A stretch of DNA of 64,000 nucleotides, from assembly GCA_013398955.1 (NCBI GenBank), contig VWPU01002093.1, forward strand, positions 62,001 through 126,000. The letters are read 5' to 3'. The notes under the pieces are model-generated. The model did not search any database and was not told where the DNA came from. It worked only from the letters and a program-made list of their open reading frames with translations. Position numbers and translations under genes: made by a program. Shown here in pieces: positions 34,831 through 48,137 of the stretch. Each line of letters begins with the position of its first letter. The stretch's first letter is position 1. Source of the DNA: Callaeas wilsoni (Eukaryota; Chordata; Aves; Passeriformes; Callaeidae).

Positions 34831-37216
34831 GGCAAAACACAACAACCAAAACCATAGATCAAAATTTCATTTTGTTAATCTATACTATTTTATTGGACAA
34901 GGAAATTAACAATCGCTTGAAGGGTTTCAGTAAAACGAAAGGCAGTTTTAAATATGAATAGAACCTATTCACAAGTTGGATTACTGCACTCCCTTTCTTT
35001 TTATAGTGGCCTGAAGAATGCAGCCATGTCATTGCTTTGTTTTTTGATCAGAGAAGAGAAACTGTGACCATCACGCTTGTACCTTCCTACCCCTAATTAC
35101 AACACCTGTGACACAGATTCCTTCTTTGAGGGCTAGGTGACAGGAGAGATCCTGCATTAAATTCCCAGCTAACATCAGGCCACTCGTGTTAACACTGCTT
35201 GCCACCCTCTTGAAGGCAACAGGATGAGCTTTCTTGTTTTCTGCATCAGAGATCTTCATTATCAGGCACTCCTCAGCAGGTGCTTTTGATGGGCTGCGCT
35301 GGAACAATGCCATTAACAGTGTTGTGGAGGAATAGCAGAGCACAGATCTACACAGTCAATGTAGCCTCAGTCTAAAGCTTGAAAAAGACACTTCTTGGTC
35401 CACATGATGTATGTGTCCTTGAAGATTCCTGCATAGCTTACTGACCAAGATTTTCTATTGTTAGCAATGCACAGCTATTACAGTCTGGAAGAATGAACTG
35501 TGCTCTGAGCTGATGCGTGCGCCGTCAGCAAAATTGTCATCTCTGCCTTAGTCACTGCGCTTTTATTGTAGGAGGGTTTAGGCACAAGGCTGGGTTTGCA
35601 GAGCTGGTAGACACTCGGATTGTCTTTTTATTTGTGCACTGAGCTAATAAGACATAGAAATCTACATAAGGCAGCAAAAATGAAGTAGAACCCTATTTGG
35701 TACTTTCACAATGCGGCTTTTGTGGTTACTACCGATCTTTGCAGTGAGGGTTAAAAAAATCCCATTATTGCTCTGTTTTGTTTTCAGAACTCCTTTCCAG
35801 CTCATTTCCACTGAGTTCTGTCTCACACACAAAATGGAAAGAAGGAAATAATACCTTTAACTTGAAAGCTTTCTAATCACAAGCTAGAGGACTGACATTT
35901 TACCTAACAATAGCCAAAGAAATCTATGTGCTTTAAGAGCCCTTTCTAATGCCAAGGAAAATGATTAATAGCTTTACTACTGAGTGAGCACTGAGAATTC
36001 CACAACACAGTTGTGATGATGTGTCTTTTCTTGTAGTGGGAAGCTTAACAAGCACAATTTACTCAGTCCAGTGAGGTACTCCTGTTCAGTACTGGAGGTG
36101 GGATTCCTCCCAGTTAGGTTTCAAAATACTTAGACTAAGTTCACCTTCTGATCTACCAGGTCTGACTAGTGTTTCTGTGCAGTAAAGAAGTGTCCACTGG
36201 TGGCACTTAAATCCATTCTACAGTGAGAATAAGGAAGAGGAGGCAGATTCCCTTCCGAATTCCCCTCTGGATTCCCTTCTCTGTGATGTCCTTTGCTGTA
36301 GAGGGAGCCTAGATGGCTTTGTTAAGGTGCCTAACTTTCAGAACACTAAAATCAGGCAAACAGTATCCCATGGAAGGAGAAGGAAAATCACTTCTGAAGT
36401 CTGTTTTGCTTGTTGTCTCGTCTTTCCAGCCTCAAAATCCAATGAACTTTTGTTTCAACCAGAAAGGGGTACCTTCCTACAGCCCTTGATAAAGCTGCTG
36501 ATTAAATACAAAGAGCAAGGAACAAAGGGCAAAATACCCCAGTGAGAGAGACCTGGTGCTGTACAGAACGTGCCTCTTTCCCTTGGTATGTGCAAGAAGA
36601 GATTTTGCTTGTTCTTCTCCCTTGCCACCTACTTTGTTGAGACCAGATTTTTCTGTGGAAGTTCCTAGGAGGAGATCCATTGATTTCAGCAGGATTTTTA
36701 TCAGCAGGTGTGTCTGTGAAGAACTTGTTATGCATTTGCACAGTGTCAATCATTTCAGTAGCCTCTGCTTTTGAAAAAGAAAATGTCTGTGGTCTGGGAT
36801 CCTGAGCCTGGAACACACCCTAACCCCCAGCACAATATTTTTAATACTCTGCCTTAGTTATAAGGTACAGAGCAAGCTACTTCTGTAGGTTAGGTTTTCT
36901 CCTGACAAATAAAGGTATGCCCAAAGTTGCCATACCTAATTCCTATTTAATTAATGGTGCCACTAGAGGAGGATTCAAAGTTCCCAAGAAAAATCTCCTT
37001 GTACTAGATACTGAATATACTGTGAGTACTGACTTAGCTCCAGACAGCTTGATTCTTGTAGTTCCATAAATAAATAATTTTCAGAAAAAAGTAGATAACC
37101 AATGTTCCACAAAGTTACTGCTATCGATGATCTTAGTCCTCCTTTCCAACTTCATATTCTTCATGTCTCATTTTTAATGTGGAAACTTAGCTTTTGGAGA
37201 GAGAAAAATTGTTGTG

Positions 37217-37291
37217 AGGTTTTTGTTGTTGTTCTTGTTGTTTTGTGGGTTTGTTTGGTTTTTTTGTTTAAGGTTTTTTTCTTCTTTTTCT
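37217..37291 (+). repeat. T/G-rich low-complexity tract
   Basis: (TTG)n and TTTGG words with long T runs, similar in texture to 7611-7715. Confidence 0.85.
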
Positions 37292-38627
37292 GATTCAATT
37301 ACTTTCTAAAACTACAACATGCTGCACTGTTTATCAATTGCAACTATATTTACCTATATATAAAGCTCTCTGTTGTGTCAAAGGATTTCTTTTCCCAGCA
37401 GAGAAATTTAATTACGAATTACTGAATCCCATATGAATATTTTATTTTGGTCACCTATTAATTTTAAGAAATACATCCAAGCAAGATTTCAGGCCATGAA
37501 ATTTGGATTTCTAGCTTTTTTTTTTTCTGATGCCAGGCAACACAACTAGGGAGTGAATAATGTTCTTCTTTTTGCAATATACCATTTTCAAAATACCATT
37601 GGGTAGTTTCATTTCCATCTATCAATTTTCTTGAATCAGCCACAATTTGCATCAGTGTTAAAACTTCAGATTGCTCTTTCTCGATGTGGTTTTAGGTTAT
37701 CTCAAAATTAAATTGTTTTAATATAAAATACTGAAGAATCACTAAAGCCTACAAAATTAGATCTTCTGCATACCCCAGAACAAGTGAGTTCCATGTTACA
37801 AAGCCAGACAGATTTAAATTTAAACTGTAGTTGAGTTCCATGCACTTTCCTAATGTACATACACTGACAATGACTGGGGTTTACAGTTCCTGTCCTGCTG
37901 TGAAGGATTGCTTTGAACTCCTAATTCTCCTGATAGCCTTTCCAAAATGGACATACATTTGAAAGTAATGCCTGATTGAATATGTTTTCAGATGTTCTGT
38001 CAGCAGAGAACTGAATCCTAAAAAATGGAAGTACTGAGCAGGTTTGTTTTACTCTGAGGTCTCTCACTTTTGTTGCCATGCCCTGTGGCATTTTATAAAT
38101 ATTGGAAGCTGGAATCTGGTTTCAGATTCCAAAGATCTATGCAGAAAGTTTTACAACACTTTTTTATAATCTTTGACCCATTTAATTCTTTATTTGATCT
38201 TGGCAGAATTATTGAGGGAGCCCAGTAGAAGTATGAAGTGACTTGATTTGGAAAACACACATAGATAAATGCTTGTATTTTTAGATTGCATGTAAAGACA
38301 AATGACTGTAAATAGAAATCACATGAAGTCAAAAGGCATTTTATCTTTAGTAAGCTCTAATGTCAGTGTCTCAGCAACTGTTACGTGACACAGCCTCATT
38401 ACAGTCAATAGAAGGACAATTTGGTACAGCGATGATATTTCCAGCAGCTCAGAAACTACAGGGAGCCCTGTGCAGAGAATTCTTCTTCCATTTGAATGCA
38501 AGTCATTTAGCTTACCTTTCAGAAGGTGCATGCAAGTAACTTCTTCAAATTGTGTCAATATGGATAAAAAATTCAATCGTACCAATGCAGGAATATCTTT
38601 TTCCGCTCTCTCCTCACTTTTACAGCC

Positions 38628-38644
38628 AACACCACCACCACCAC
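38628..38644 (+). repeat. Short (ACC)n microsatellite
   Basis: About five ACC units. Confidence 0.85.
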
Positions 38645-39269
38645 ATCTAAGGGTCTTTTACCACTGATTGCTCCAATTCATGCTTTCTGAGCTCATTCCA
38701 GAATTTTCAAGAAAGAGAGGTGCATGCAGATCGTGTTACATAGCCATACTGAAATGATGAAAGCGATCTCTTTTGCTTTTTCCCATAGGTTCAGGTGTTG
38801 TATGAGAGAGTCCCTACTTCATATGGAAGAATTGCTGATTTTTTTGTATAACTTAGCCCACTCTGATACAGAATGTTGTGCTGTTCTGTGCACTCACAGA
38901 CATTCACTTCACTGAAATCTTATGTGACTTTGCTAGTCTCCCTTAAGAATGCCAAACAAGTTCAATAAAGTAAAGGTGAAAATAACAGAGAGTAAAAATG
39001 GAAAAGAGCTATCAAACCACCCACTGGTGTATGCCTCCTCTTCAGGGTTTTCCTGCAAGCCTTGTAATGGTGTCATGATTAGACATGTTTTAAATTATAC
39101 TAGAAAGTGCTCAAAGGGGGCCGGTGATGCTTTTACCCTTACTCTGTGGAAGCAGTACCAAGGATATCTCGATTATCCTTGATAGGTATCTGCATACCCT
39201 GACATTAAAGGCCTCTGTGGATGGAGATGCTCCAAAACTCTGTTGGTACACTGATCCAGCATTAAACTC

Positions 39270-39985
39270 TCCTTTTAGCTAGAACCTTTACCTAATTAGG
39301 AATCAAAATCTCCTTTTCTGCAGGTCAAAGTAATTATTCCTTGTGCTCTTGCTTATGATTGTAGAGAACAGTTTCTCATCCTTTGAAAGAGCCTTCTGAA
39401 ATTCAAACTTCTCTGGAATGAAAAAATCCAATTCTCCCAATTTTCAGTCTATTGTATGATTTCTTGACCTCTGATCAGTTTAATTCTACTGCCCTGGACC
39501 CCTGATAATAATTGGGAATTCCTGAAAGCAGTGTGCCAAATAGAATGCAGTATTCTAGCTGAATACTCATTATTGTAAGGTGCTGGAATAATTATTTTCC
39601 TCAACTTTCAGGTTTGCACATTCCATAATCATATTTATCTTTTCATAGCAACCCTGCATATTGGATCTTACTGATATGAAGATTTTTTCCACAACAATAA
39701 AAGTCTCCTTTTTTTGTTTGTCTATCTAAATTTCACTTCCTTCACGTAGGACTTTGTTCTTGCCTTTATCCAATTTTAATTTCTCATTTAATATTTCTTC
39801 CTGTGTACTGGTTCACTTGAGATTCTCATTCTTCTTCTAGTTGCTTATCATTTGTACCCACATATTAACACTGGCAAAGTTTTTGAGTGATCAGGGATTT
39901 TTTGGGGAAAGAGTATCAGTTTTGTGGAACCCCCTGTAGTTTGTTTCCACCTGGTCCGTTGAGGGAAATGTGCCTATCCATGTTG
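39270..39985 (-). mobile_element. Ancient CR1 fragment, about 700 bp
   Basis: Weak but ordered similarity to the reverse complement of old amniote CR1 elements runs along the whole stretch: 'gtaattattccttgtgctct', 'gaatgaaaaaatccaattct', 'tttcttgacctctgatcagt', 'cagtattctagctgaatact', 'cataatcatatttatctttt', 'gtaggactttgttcttgcct' with 'tatccaattttaatttctca', and finally 'gtggaaccccctgtagtttg'. These correspond to the CR1 blocks normally read as 'agtattccagctgaggcct', 'ggaccttgcacttgtctttat' and so on. Substitutions are frequent, so insertion probably long predates modern birds. Edges are uncertain. Confidence 0.65.
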
Positions 39986-41278
39986 TGATATCAGCATAGT
40001 GGTGTGGGAGGCCAGCTGCTGCTTTTTGGTTGGTAAATTACCTTTCTAAAGGAAGTTTTAATTAATACTGTTCCTCAACATCCATGTGGCAGTGTAATAC
40101 ACTACCTCATCATTTTTCCTTATTGCTCAAACCTCTCTAAATATATTACTTTTTCTCATTTTCATTGTGAATTAATATTCTGACAATTTTTCTTCAAACT
40201 TCGCAATTGCTATAGCTTTACTCCTGCTCTGGTTCCAAATCTCCTGAGAACCCAATTCACAAAAAATACCCCCTTGAAGAAAAAGTTTAAAAATATGTTT
40301 AAGACGAATCATGAGTTTCAGTTCAAAATTGCAGCTTCATATTTTGCAGCTGAGGGGAAAAATCTCCTCCCTTCCTCTCATTCCTGCACGAGGACGTATG
40401 ACAAAAAGAGGTGGCACTGTGCAATGTCTTCCACCAACATCCTTGCCACCACCAGTAATATTCCTAAAATATTAAAATATTATATTTCCTTCTACCACAG
40501 ACATATTCCTAAAATTTGATATTTCATTCTAAGAATTTTCCCGAGTAAGTGCCTGCTTAAGTGCTTTCCCAAATCAAAGCTCAAGCTAATTTGTATTATT
40601 TTCCATCTGCTCCATTATTTCTTATAATATATTCATATTGTTTCATTTCTAAGCTGTTTATGTTCTTGAATTAATGAATATGTTAAATAAAATTAAATCA
40701 AACATCTCTCCCAGTAGCCACATTAGAGCATATCACTCCCGAGATCAGACATATCACAGAACTGTTATCTTTCTTTGCAGTCTTTTCGGTTTTTTTAGTT
40801 CACAGACAGTAGTGTTCCTGTTTAAGTCATATGGGGTTTCTGGGGACAGCAACATTTCATGGAAATCTACACTACATATTTTAATATAATATTACATCAT
40901 TTTAGAAAACTCTTTGATATTCTGTCTCCTAGAGCATTATCTGCAAAATTAATATGCAGATAGAGCATATGATAGGGATGCAAATTTTAAAAATCTATCT
41001 ATTACCCATTTATTTCTTAGTACCTATAGCTGTTGAACTGAGGGTTCTCGCACTCACTAAACACACTGTGATCTTCCAGTGAAACTACAGGACGTTGATG
41101 CACATAATTCAGAGCTGGGTTAAGGCTTCTCAGTTGTGACCAAATCTTGCTGCCTCTAGCACAGGGGGCAGGAGAAGGTGGAGAAAACAGGAATAAGTAG
41201 GGGAGGGAGCCAGAGGGTGAGAGCCTGGGGGAAGCAGTTGGCAGCTGCTGGTTTTGCCAGAAGCCGTCGCTGCAGCCG
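39986..41278. other. AT-rich unique DNA, no gene seen
   Basis: May include further unrecognisable CR1 sequence at its left end. ATATT-rich words occur at 40455-40510. GC content rises abruptly from about 41150 toward the minisatellite. Confidence 0.4.
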
Positions 41279-41608
41279 TGCCCGCTCTCAGGTGCCTGGT
41301 GACAGCGGTGCCAATCTCAGGTGCCTGTTGACAGCAGTGCCCATTTTCAGGTGCCTGGTGACAGCAGTGCCCGCTCTCAGGTGCCTGGTGACAGCAGTGC
41401 CCGTTCTCAGGTGCCTGGTGACAGCAGTACCTGCTCTCAGGTGCCTGGTGACAGCAGTGCCCTTTCTCAGGTGCCTGGTGACAGCAGTGCCTGCTCTGAG
41501 GTGCCTGGTGACAGCAGTGCCCATTCTCAGGTGCCAGGTGACAGCAGCGCCTGCTCTCAGGTGCCTGGTGACAGCAGTGCCCGCTCTCAGGTGCCTGGCA
41601 GCAGCAGG
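41279..41608 (+). repeat. 30-bp minisatellite, eleven units
   Basis: Eleven head-to-tail units of exactly 30 bp, with core CTCAGGTGCCTGGTGACAGC, differ mainly at a variable triplet-like spot after GTGCC. Ten of eleven units contain CAGGTG (unit eight has GAGGTG). Because 30 is divisible by three and units lack stops, open frames run through on both strands: 182 codons plus strand (41178-41726) and 205 codons minus strand (41130-41747), giving ten-residue periodic peptides. These are a consequence of the array, and no protein was recognised. Confidence 0.97.
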
Positions 41609-44600
41609 GGGGCATTGCCAGGGCTGTGGTGTTGGCAAAAGTAAGGCAGCAAGACCTGAGCTGTGCCACTGCTCCGCTCATCTGACACTGCCCACAGCGG
41701 GTGGTTCTGCCTGTCACAAGACTTGACCCCAAGACTACCGTGACCAAACACTTGTTAGATCTTTACTGAGCTGGTTAGAACAATACCACTCTTTTGTGTA
41801 AAGAGGATACCACTCAGATTCCAACAGAGGAAACATCCAACTTTGCATACAGGTGGAAAAACACAGGCCCGTGGTGGCACTGCTGTGATGTGCTCTGGCA
41901 TGCTGCGGGCACGCAGTCAACCCCGTTTTGTTGCCAACACCAGACACCACCCCAAGCTCAGGCTGTGGAGGTGATAAGGCAGTGTACCAGGTCTATTTAT
42001 AACTGCAACCTTTAGAGAGTTTATTTTCAGGACCAAGCTCAACAATGTGATGACACGGTGAGGCTGCATCTCGTGGTGGTGGTGGTGGTGTAACGCAGAG
42101 GCCTGGAATAATGCAGTGTTCCCGTGCCGTGTAGTGGCTCAGATCACCTACAGACAGAGAGCACAACACTGCCAAGTGCTCTGGGGCAGCATGCAGCCTC
42201 CTCTTACGAGCTATTATCCGATATTCATACGGTACTACACTCAGTTTTGCTTAAAAGCATTAGGATGAGCAGAAGCATCCTGAAGCACAGTGAGAAAGCA
42301 GGTTTTTATTCTTCCCTCAATATCCTCTATCAAGGTTGACTGTATAGCTTTCCTAAGGTAGAATTTAAGGTGATCTGATGAAAGTAGATAGATGACAGAG
42401 CTCTGGTATTTAATGATGTGCCTGCAATATCAATTTTTTGGCTTTCATTTTTGTTAGCTTGAAAAAAAGTCTAAAGAAAAAAATCGTCGGTGTTTATCAA
42501 CAGGCTGAAACTTTTCTTCTTACACATGAAAAGAGCAAAGATATTCACTAGTCTTAGGCTGCTTCCAACTATTGTGTGTCCAGAAACCAACTGAAACTTC
42601 TGAAGCTTCAAACATGAGATAATTCTATCATTCTACAGCAACTACAACCCCTATACACAGCCTGCAGGGAAAACCTGTGCCACTTCTGTAAAAGTTTCAG
42701 AATATCTCATCTTCCTTTTTTTATACCTTTCATTTTCTTGCCTTTCATTCTCCCCATTTTTCTCCCTTTTCCCTTGGTCTTCCTTCTGCTGTCCCTCTTT
42801 TTACTCCTCTGTCTTCAGACACTTCCCATTGCCTTCGGTCTATTCTGTCAAGGTTTCAGTCCCGTGCTATGGATGCAGCAGATGCTCTCTCATGGAAGGT
42901 TCTACATACGGATCAGAAACACCCAGTATGGGAGAAGGTCTCAGCTGCCTGTATTCAGCCAGGACTGGGGACCTACTCATTGCAATTCAGTTCTGAGACC
43001 CCAGAGACCCCCAGAGACTTCATTCTCTTATCCTTAATGGGTACCCAGCAAGGTACAACCAGGGGCCTTAGGAGATGGGTGTGGGGTTTTGGTAATCGAA
43101 AAACACAGAAACTTCCAGAGATGTAAATGCAGAGTAAAGTTCCACTTACTGCAGGAGAGAAAACCTGTGTTCAAACCTGCCAGGTGCTGCAGAGGCTTTC
43201 AACAGGAATAGTTTTACTTTGTGAGGAGATTTGTATTCATTAGGTAGCCTCTAAGACCAGCGGTCCACTCTAATAAGTGTGCTGATAAAAGAGGTCGTGT
43301 CCCCAAAGGATGTCTGATTGGAACATGTCATTTCTCCTGTAAAAGATGATTACAATAGTCAGACACTGATTGTCTTCTAACATCCTTAAGGTGACAATCT
43401 TTTTTAAAAAAGCTAAAGAAATTATGCTTCTCCTTCAAGGTTGTTCGGTGCTGATGAAAGTTATTAGACTGATGACTCTGAGAAACAAAGTCCTCTCCTT
43501 CACAGCACAGGCATTGTCAGTGCAAGAAAATTTCACCTATTTAGCAGCACTACATGACCAGCAGGGTTCAAACCTGCATGCAGGGACAATCCTCAAAGTC
43601 GAGGATAATGTGACTTCCAATTCTTCTATTCCAGCTGGGATAGCAACCAATACCATTTAAGCAGCACATGCTTCAGGCTGTAACCTCCATGCACCCTTTG
43701 GACAGGGCATGACCATCGGAGCGGATAACCCAGCCAGCAATTTAGTCCTAAGAGATTTCAGAAATGGGCGTGGAGTGAGCTGAGAGACAGCTGAATTATA
43801 TCTGGGAGCCTCCCCTTCGCTGCACTATCTCCCCATGTCACCAGAGTGGAAGGACCCTCCTGTCTCCTGCCTGGATGTGGTGGATGTCAGGCAATCGAGA
43901 TACGGGACCAGGCAAGAAGCGGGCGCATGAGGAGGGTGCCCAGGCTGTGGGTGCCAGGAGCAAAGGCCAGGGCAGCCAGCCCTCACATGCTTCTGCTCCA
44001 GGCTGCAGCACCTCCGCACCGCCTTCACAAGATGAAAGGCTTTTCAGCTGTGCCCCCAGAAATAATGAGACCAAATGTGGAGTCTGAGTGATATTAAGCG
44101 GCAGAGAGTTGGGGAAAAGGTGTGGAAAGCAGAGGAGAGAAATTCTTTATTGGTTCTTCCACAGGAGACTGAGCTCAGTAGAACACAACTCAACAGAAAA
44201 TACCGAGTGTAAATAATCACCCAACAGCTTGAGGCATGCACTATAATTTCAAAATTTAATTAAATAGAGCCAAAAAAGACAATGAATAGTTTACTATACT
44301 CTCTTTCCTTGGTTTTGTTTTTGTTTTCATTTTTTGGGGTTTTTTTTGCATTTCCACTGTCCAGGAAAATTTTCATTATTTAGTTTTCAGGAGTGTGATA
44401 GGATGAACTAATTCATCTCATGGTGATGTTGTGAAGTGTTCAGGTAACAGTGACACAGAGCCTGTACAAGACATAGACACCCATCTTTCTTCTGCTTATT
44501 CCTTCTCATTTGCAGCTTTCTCCCATTCCCAACTAATGGCTTTTTCAGTATTGGAAACCTAAGTTCTGATTTACCCTCACTGTACAGTTTCTGGTTGGTT

Positions 44601-47600
44601 TTTGTCTGTTTTTTTGTTTATTTTTGTACTCCTGTTGAAATCTAGATGCTTTTTTACTGCACCATTCTACCAGTGAAAATAACAGGGACGATTTAGAGTC
44701 TGATGGTCTATGGAATCATTTTCGTTTCATTCTTCTTCAGTGATGTTTTTATTTCTTTCTTAATACTGTATCATTTTGAAACATCTGGACATTAAGCTGT
44801 AACTAAATTCTATACTTCAACATGCGTGGACCTTCTGAAAGGATTTCTTTCTCAGAACTGCCACTTTTCTGTTCTTAAGAGGGGTAATTCACAGTTCAGT
44901 TAATAATAGTTAACATTTCCTTCCCTCTCCCTTTCAGAAGATTTCCTTGTCTTGTGCAGTTTTATGAAACCAGAAGGATTGTCCCTTTTTTCTGCTCCTG
45001 AATTTCAAATATATACTTATTATTCTATTCCTACTAGGTTTGACTGGGGAAAAAAGATATTAAAGCTCCTGTCTAACATAAACACACTATTTCTAGTGCT
45101 GCACTTTGATAACCATCCTCATGTTGAGCACACCTCAGCAATTGCAATTACATCTGTTTATGACTGGGCTTTACCAAGATTTCTGCTCATACAACTGATG
45201 GATTTCCCCATTTGCATAGTGGAATTTTGCCAACAGACTTGGCAGAGAGTAAGGCTGCCACAACTGGTAGGGAAATCATAATGGAATTTTACAGAATTGC
45301 ATTGTATTTATTGTTAGACAAGAGAGGAGAAGAAAAATGGCCAACTCTAATATCACTCACAATCTCTCAAACAGAAACATAAACTTTTTAATGAGATTTG
45401 GTTTCTCAGAATAGCACTCACTATTCAAATTCCGCAATCAACTCTTCCTTAGTGACCTTTATTCTTGAATTTTATGCAGCCTTGAAACATTGGCATTGCT
45501 GTGGTGCAGAGTTTGCAACACGTTTGTCAATGCCAAGATATTTTGTCCCCTGTGCTTCCACAGTAGGGGCTCAACCTCATTCTCTTAATTCTTAAGCCAG
45601 AATCAGCAGTCAGGTTGTCACTCACATCACATTCACCTGCCTCTGGCAAGAAGACAGAAGCGATGTTTTCTTCGAAAAATTTCTACTGCAGTGTTGCCAA
45701 ATATAAATTAGCTGGGACAGATATCTGTCATTTGCTTAAACAAATGAGACTTCTAATGTCAGGTCAGGGCATACAGACTAAGGATAGAGAAAACAGTGTA
45801 ATTAGGTCTTTAATCACACAGGTTTCCAGAGGAAGGGGTCTGTGACCAGCAACACTAAGCTCAGTTATGATTCGGCACCACGCATCCTCTTAGGGCATGG
45901 CTAAGAGCTGCCTCTCCCAGGCATCCCTGCTCATTGAAAAGGAAATCCTTTGCTCTCTTTAGAGATGGTGTTGGTTGCATCCACATTTTCTTTGATGACT
46001 TTTGGGGGCACAAGAAGGGACAAAGGAATCAACAGTTTGCTTATATTGAAGCCTATCTCTATAAGGTCGTTTCCTCAGCTTTGTATAAAGTATAACTCTG
46101 ATGTTCAAATACTGTTGTCTCACCAGAGCACTACAGGGCAGGGTTTTGGGCAGAGGTGGCCCTCAGGCTCATGTGAGAAGGCAGCAAGGTTCCACATTTT
46201 GGAGGAAGCCCCTCTGTATAATTCATATGGAAGGAAAAAGCCGAAATAATTCTAGAAATTGCAAGCAGAAACCTGCTTGAAGTATGCCCGCCCTGCTACC
46301 CACCATGATTTTAGGGAAAAACTGGCAACCGAGAGGATTGCACGAAGGTAAAGTGTGTGGGACAAGCCCTCCACTGCTAGAAATGTATTAAACAGGGTTC
46401 AGAGGTGTCTCAGTCTGTGTACTGCATAGTCAAAGATCCCTAACCTTTAAATGTACCCAGATTCATCTATTCTTCGTCATCCTCTGTAGCAAAAGGCTGA
46501 AAGAACAAATCATTCCCAAGTGCTTCCTTGCTTTCAGTGTGTAGCTCCTCCCTGGTTGACCAGCCCATGTGTGTTTAAGGTGTGACAGCTGAGAATCATT
46601 TCTGTTGGAAAAACAGACTCCACAAGGAACGTTGTTTTCCACAGGGAACACGTTTCTTTCTTGCTGTTCTCTTTTACCTTTGTATAGTCTGAAAGGGGAT
46701 TTCAAATACGCAGGCCTAACATGATAAGCAAACATGCTAATTTGCATGATCAAAATCCTAAATTCTGCATCTTTGTGAAGATTTCAAAAGTAACAGAAGA
46801 GGGGTATTTTCAATCAAATTCAGTGGGATATTTTCCTCTAAATATTTGCTTTGTGTGGTCATTTGTTTTTTAATTTTTTTTTTTAAATGTAGCTTTTTGC
46901 CTTGTAAACTAGAAATTGACATTAAAATTTTGTAAATTCTTATATACATCTAAAACATTAAAACAAACCCTCCAATAACTCTTGACTTAAAATTACTTCA
47001 AAATACTTTCTGAATGTATACAATAATCCTGTCATAGCAATATCCAAGGTCTTTGTCCCTTCTGACAGTCTTCTGTTCTTCCTGACCAATGAGTATTGGA
47101 AAAGCAGCCATTTCTTTGTAAGATAACATTTCTTACAGTATGAATACTGTAATTATGCAGAACTGTGACTAATAAAATTATTTTTTCTGAAGACAAGATA
47201 AACTGCAAAATACACCTTAACTACTTGCAGGCACTTAATAAATTACAAATGCTTAAGCCTTCATAAACCACAACTGAATTTGACAATAGCTATAAACAGT
47301 GAAATTAACATGTATGTATCTGTAAAATTGGCTGCATGAGTCTTCTGTTTCCCTAACACTGTCAAGAATCCAGCTAATATATTTTCCTTTCTTGACCAGA
47401 TGGAGTCTCTGGCATCGTAGTGAATTTTATTATTCAAGAAACTTTTGCAAGTATTGATTGCATTTTCCCTGACAAACATGAAACCAGCCATAAAGAGTGA
47501 TGTCAAATTGTCTTAAGAAATCAAACAGTCTGGAAGAGCAGTTCAATCTTTTGCATCTTTAATGAGCAGCATAATCATGCAGAAACACTTTCAACTTATA

Positions 47601-48137
47601 AAACACCTCTTAGTTAGGTTCTACAAATTTTCTTACATATAAAGACATGCCCCAGGGTGCTTTAAAATGCAAACTCCATGTAGGAGATGGTGTGCTGTTC
47701 TCCTTACACTCTGTTCACTTCGTGGTTTCGTTAGTACCACGTGGCAATGTAAAATATTATATTTTTGTATTGAATATATGATACAGAGGGCTTGATTTTT
47801 CATTCTTCCTCTCCAATTACACTCTGGTTTCTCTATTTTTAAAGAGCAGATAGATGTCTATGCAAGGGAGTGTTTGCTATGGACAAGCCATGCAGATGAT
47901 TAACCTTGGCACTGTCCCATGTCTCGCAGTGTAAAATTTTCACTGAGCAGATTCGAAGTGAATCATCCAGCCCACTTCACTTAATAATGCCTCTTTAACA
48001 TGCTCTGCAATTATATCATTTGTGCTGTTGAGCTTGGCCATTTTCCTTCTCAGCTATTCATTTCCCCCCAAGGAATGGCAGTTTAGCAGGCATTTCCAGT
48101 GACATAAGTGGTTAAATGAGGCACTGAGTTATCTTAC
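41609..48137. other. Unique DNA, no gene seen
   Basis: A (GTG)n microsatellite is at 42073-42090. The 109-codon plus-strand frame at 44952-45281 follows a good polypyrimidine-AG (ending about 44937) but has no recognisable product. A mildly GC-rich patch lies at 43840-44040. The block at about 47930-48060 is repeat-free and AT-rich, like a conserved noncoding element. Confidence 0.4.
42073..42090 (+). repeat. (GTG)n microsatellite
   Basis: Six perfect GTG units. Confidence 0.95.

Larger units (their letters stand above)
30546..39269. other. Unique DNA, no gene seen
   Basis: No recognised gene. Open frames such as 30755-31078 (plus), 31346-31705 (minus) and 36477-36816 (minus) have no identifiable family. 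T/G-rich and A-rich low-complexity tracts lie at 34720-34830 and 37217-37291, and a short (ACC)n at 38628-38644. Confidence 0.45.

Noticed and set aside
41279..41608. CRISPR-like regular repeats
   Set aside because: Units are contiguous with no unique spacers, and the genome is a vertebrate one.
41130..41747. 205-codon minus-strand and 182-codon plus-strand frames with ten-residue repeats
   Set aside because: They arise from a 30-bp minisatellite whose unit length is a multiple of three. Both strands and several frames are open, which is not expected of a real gene.
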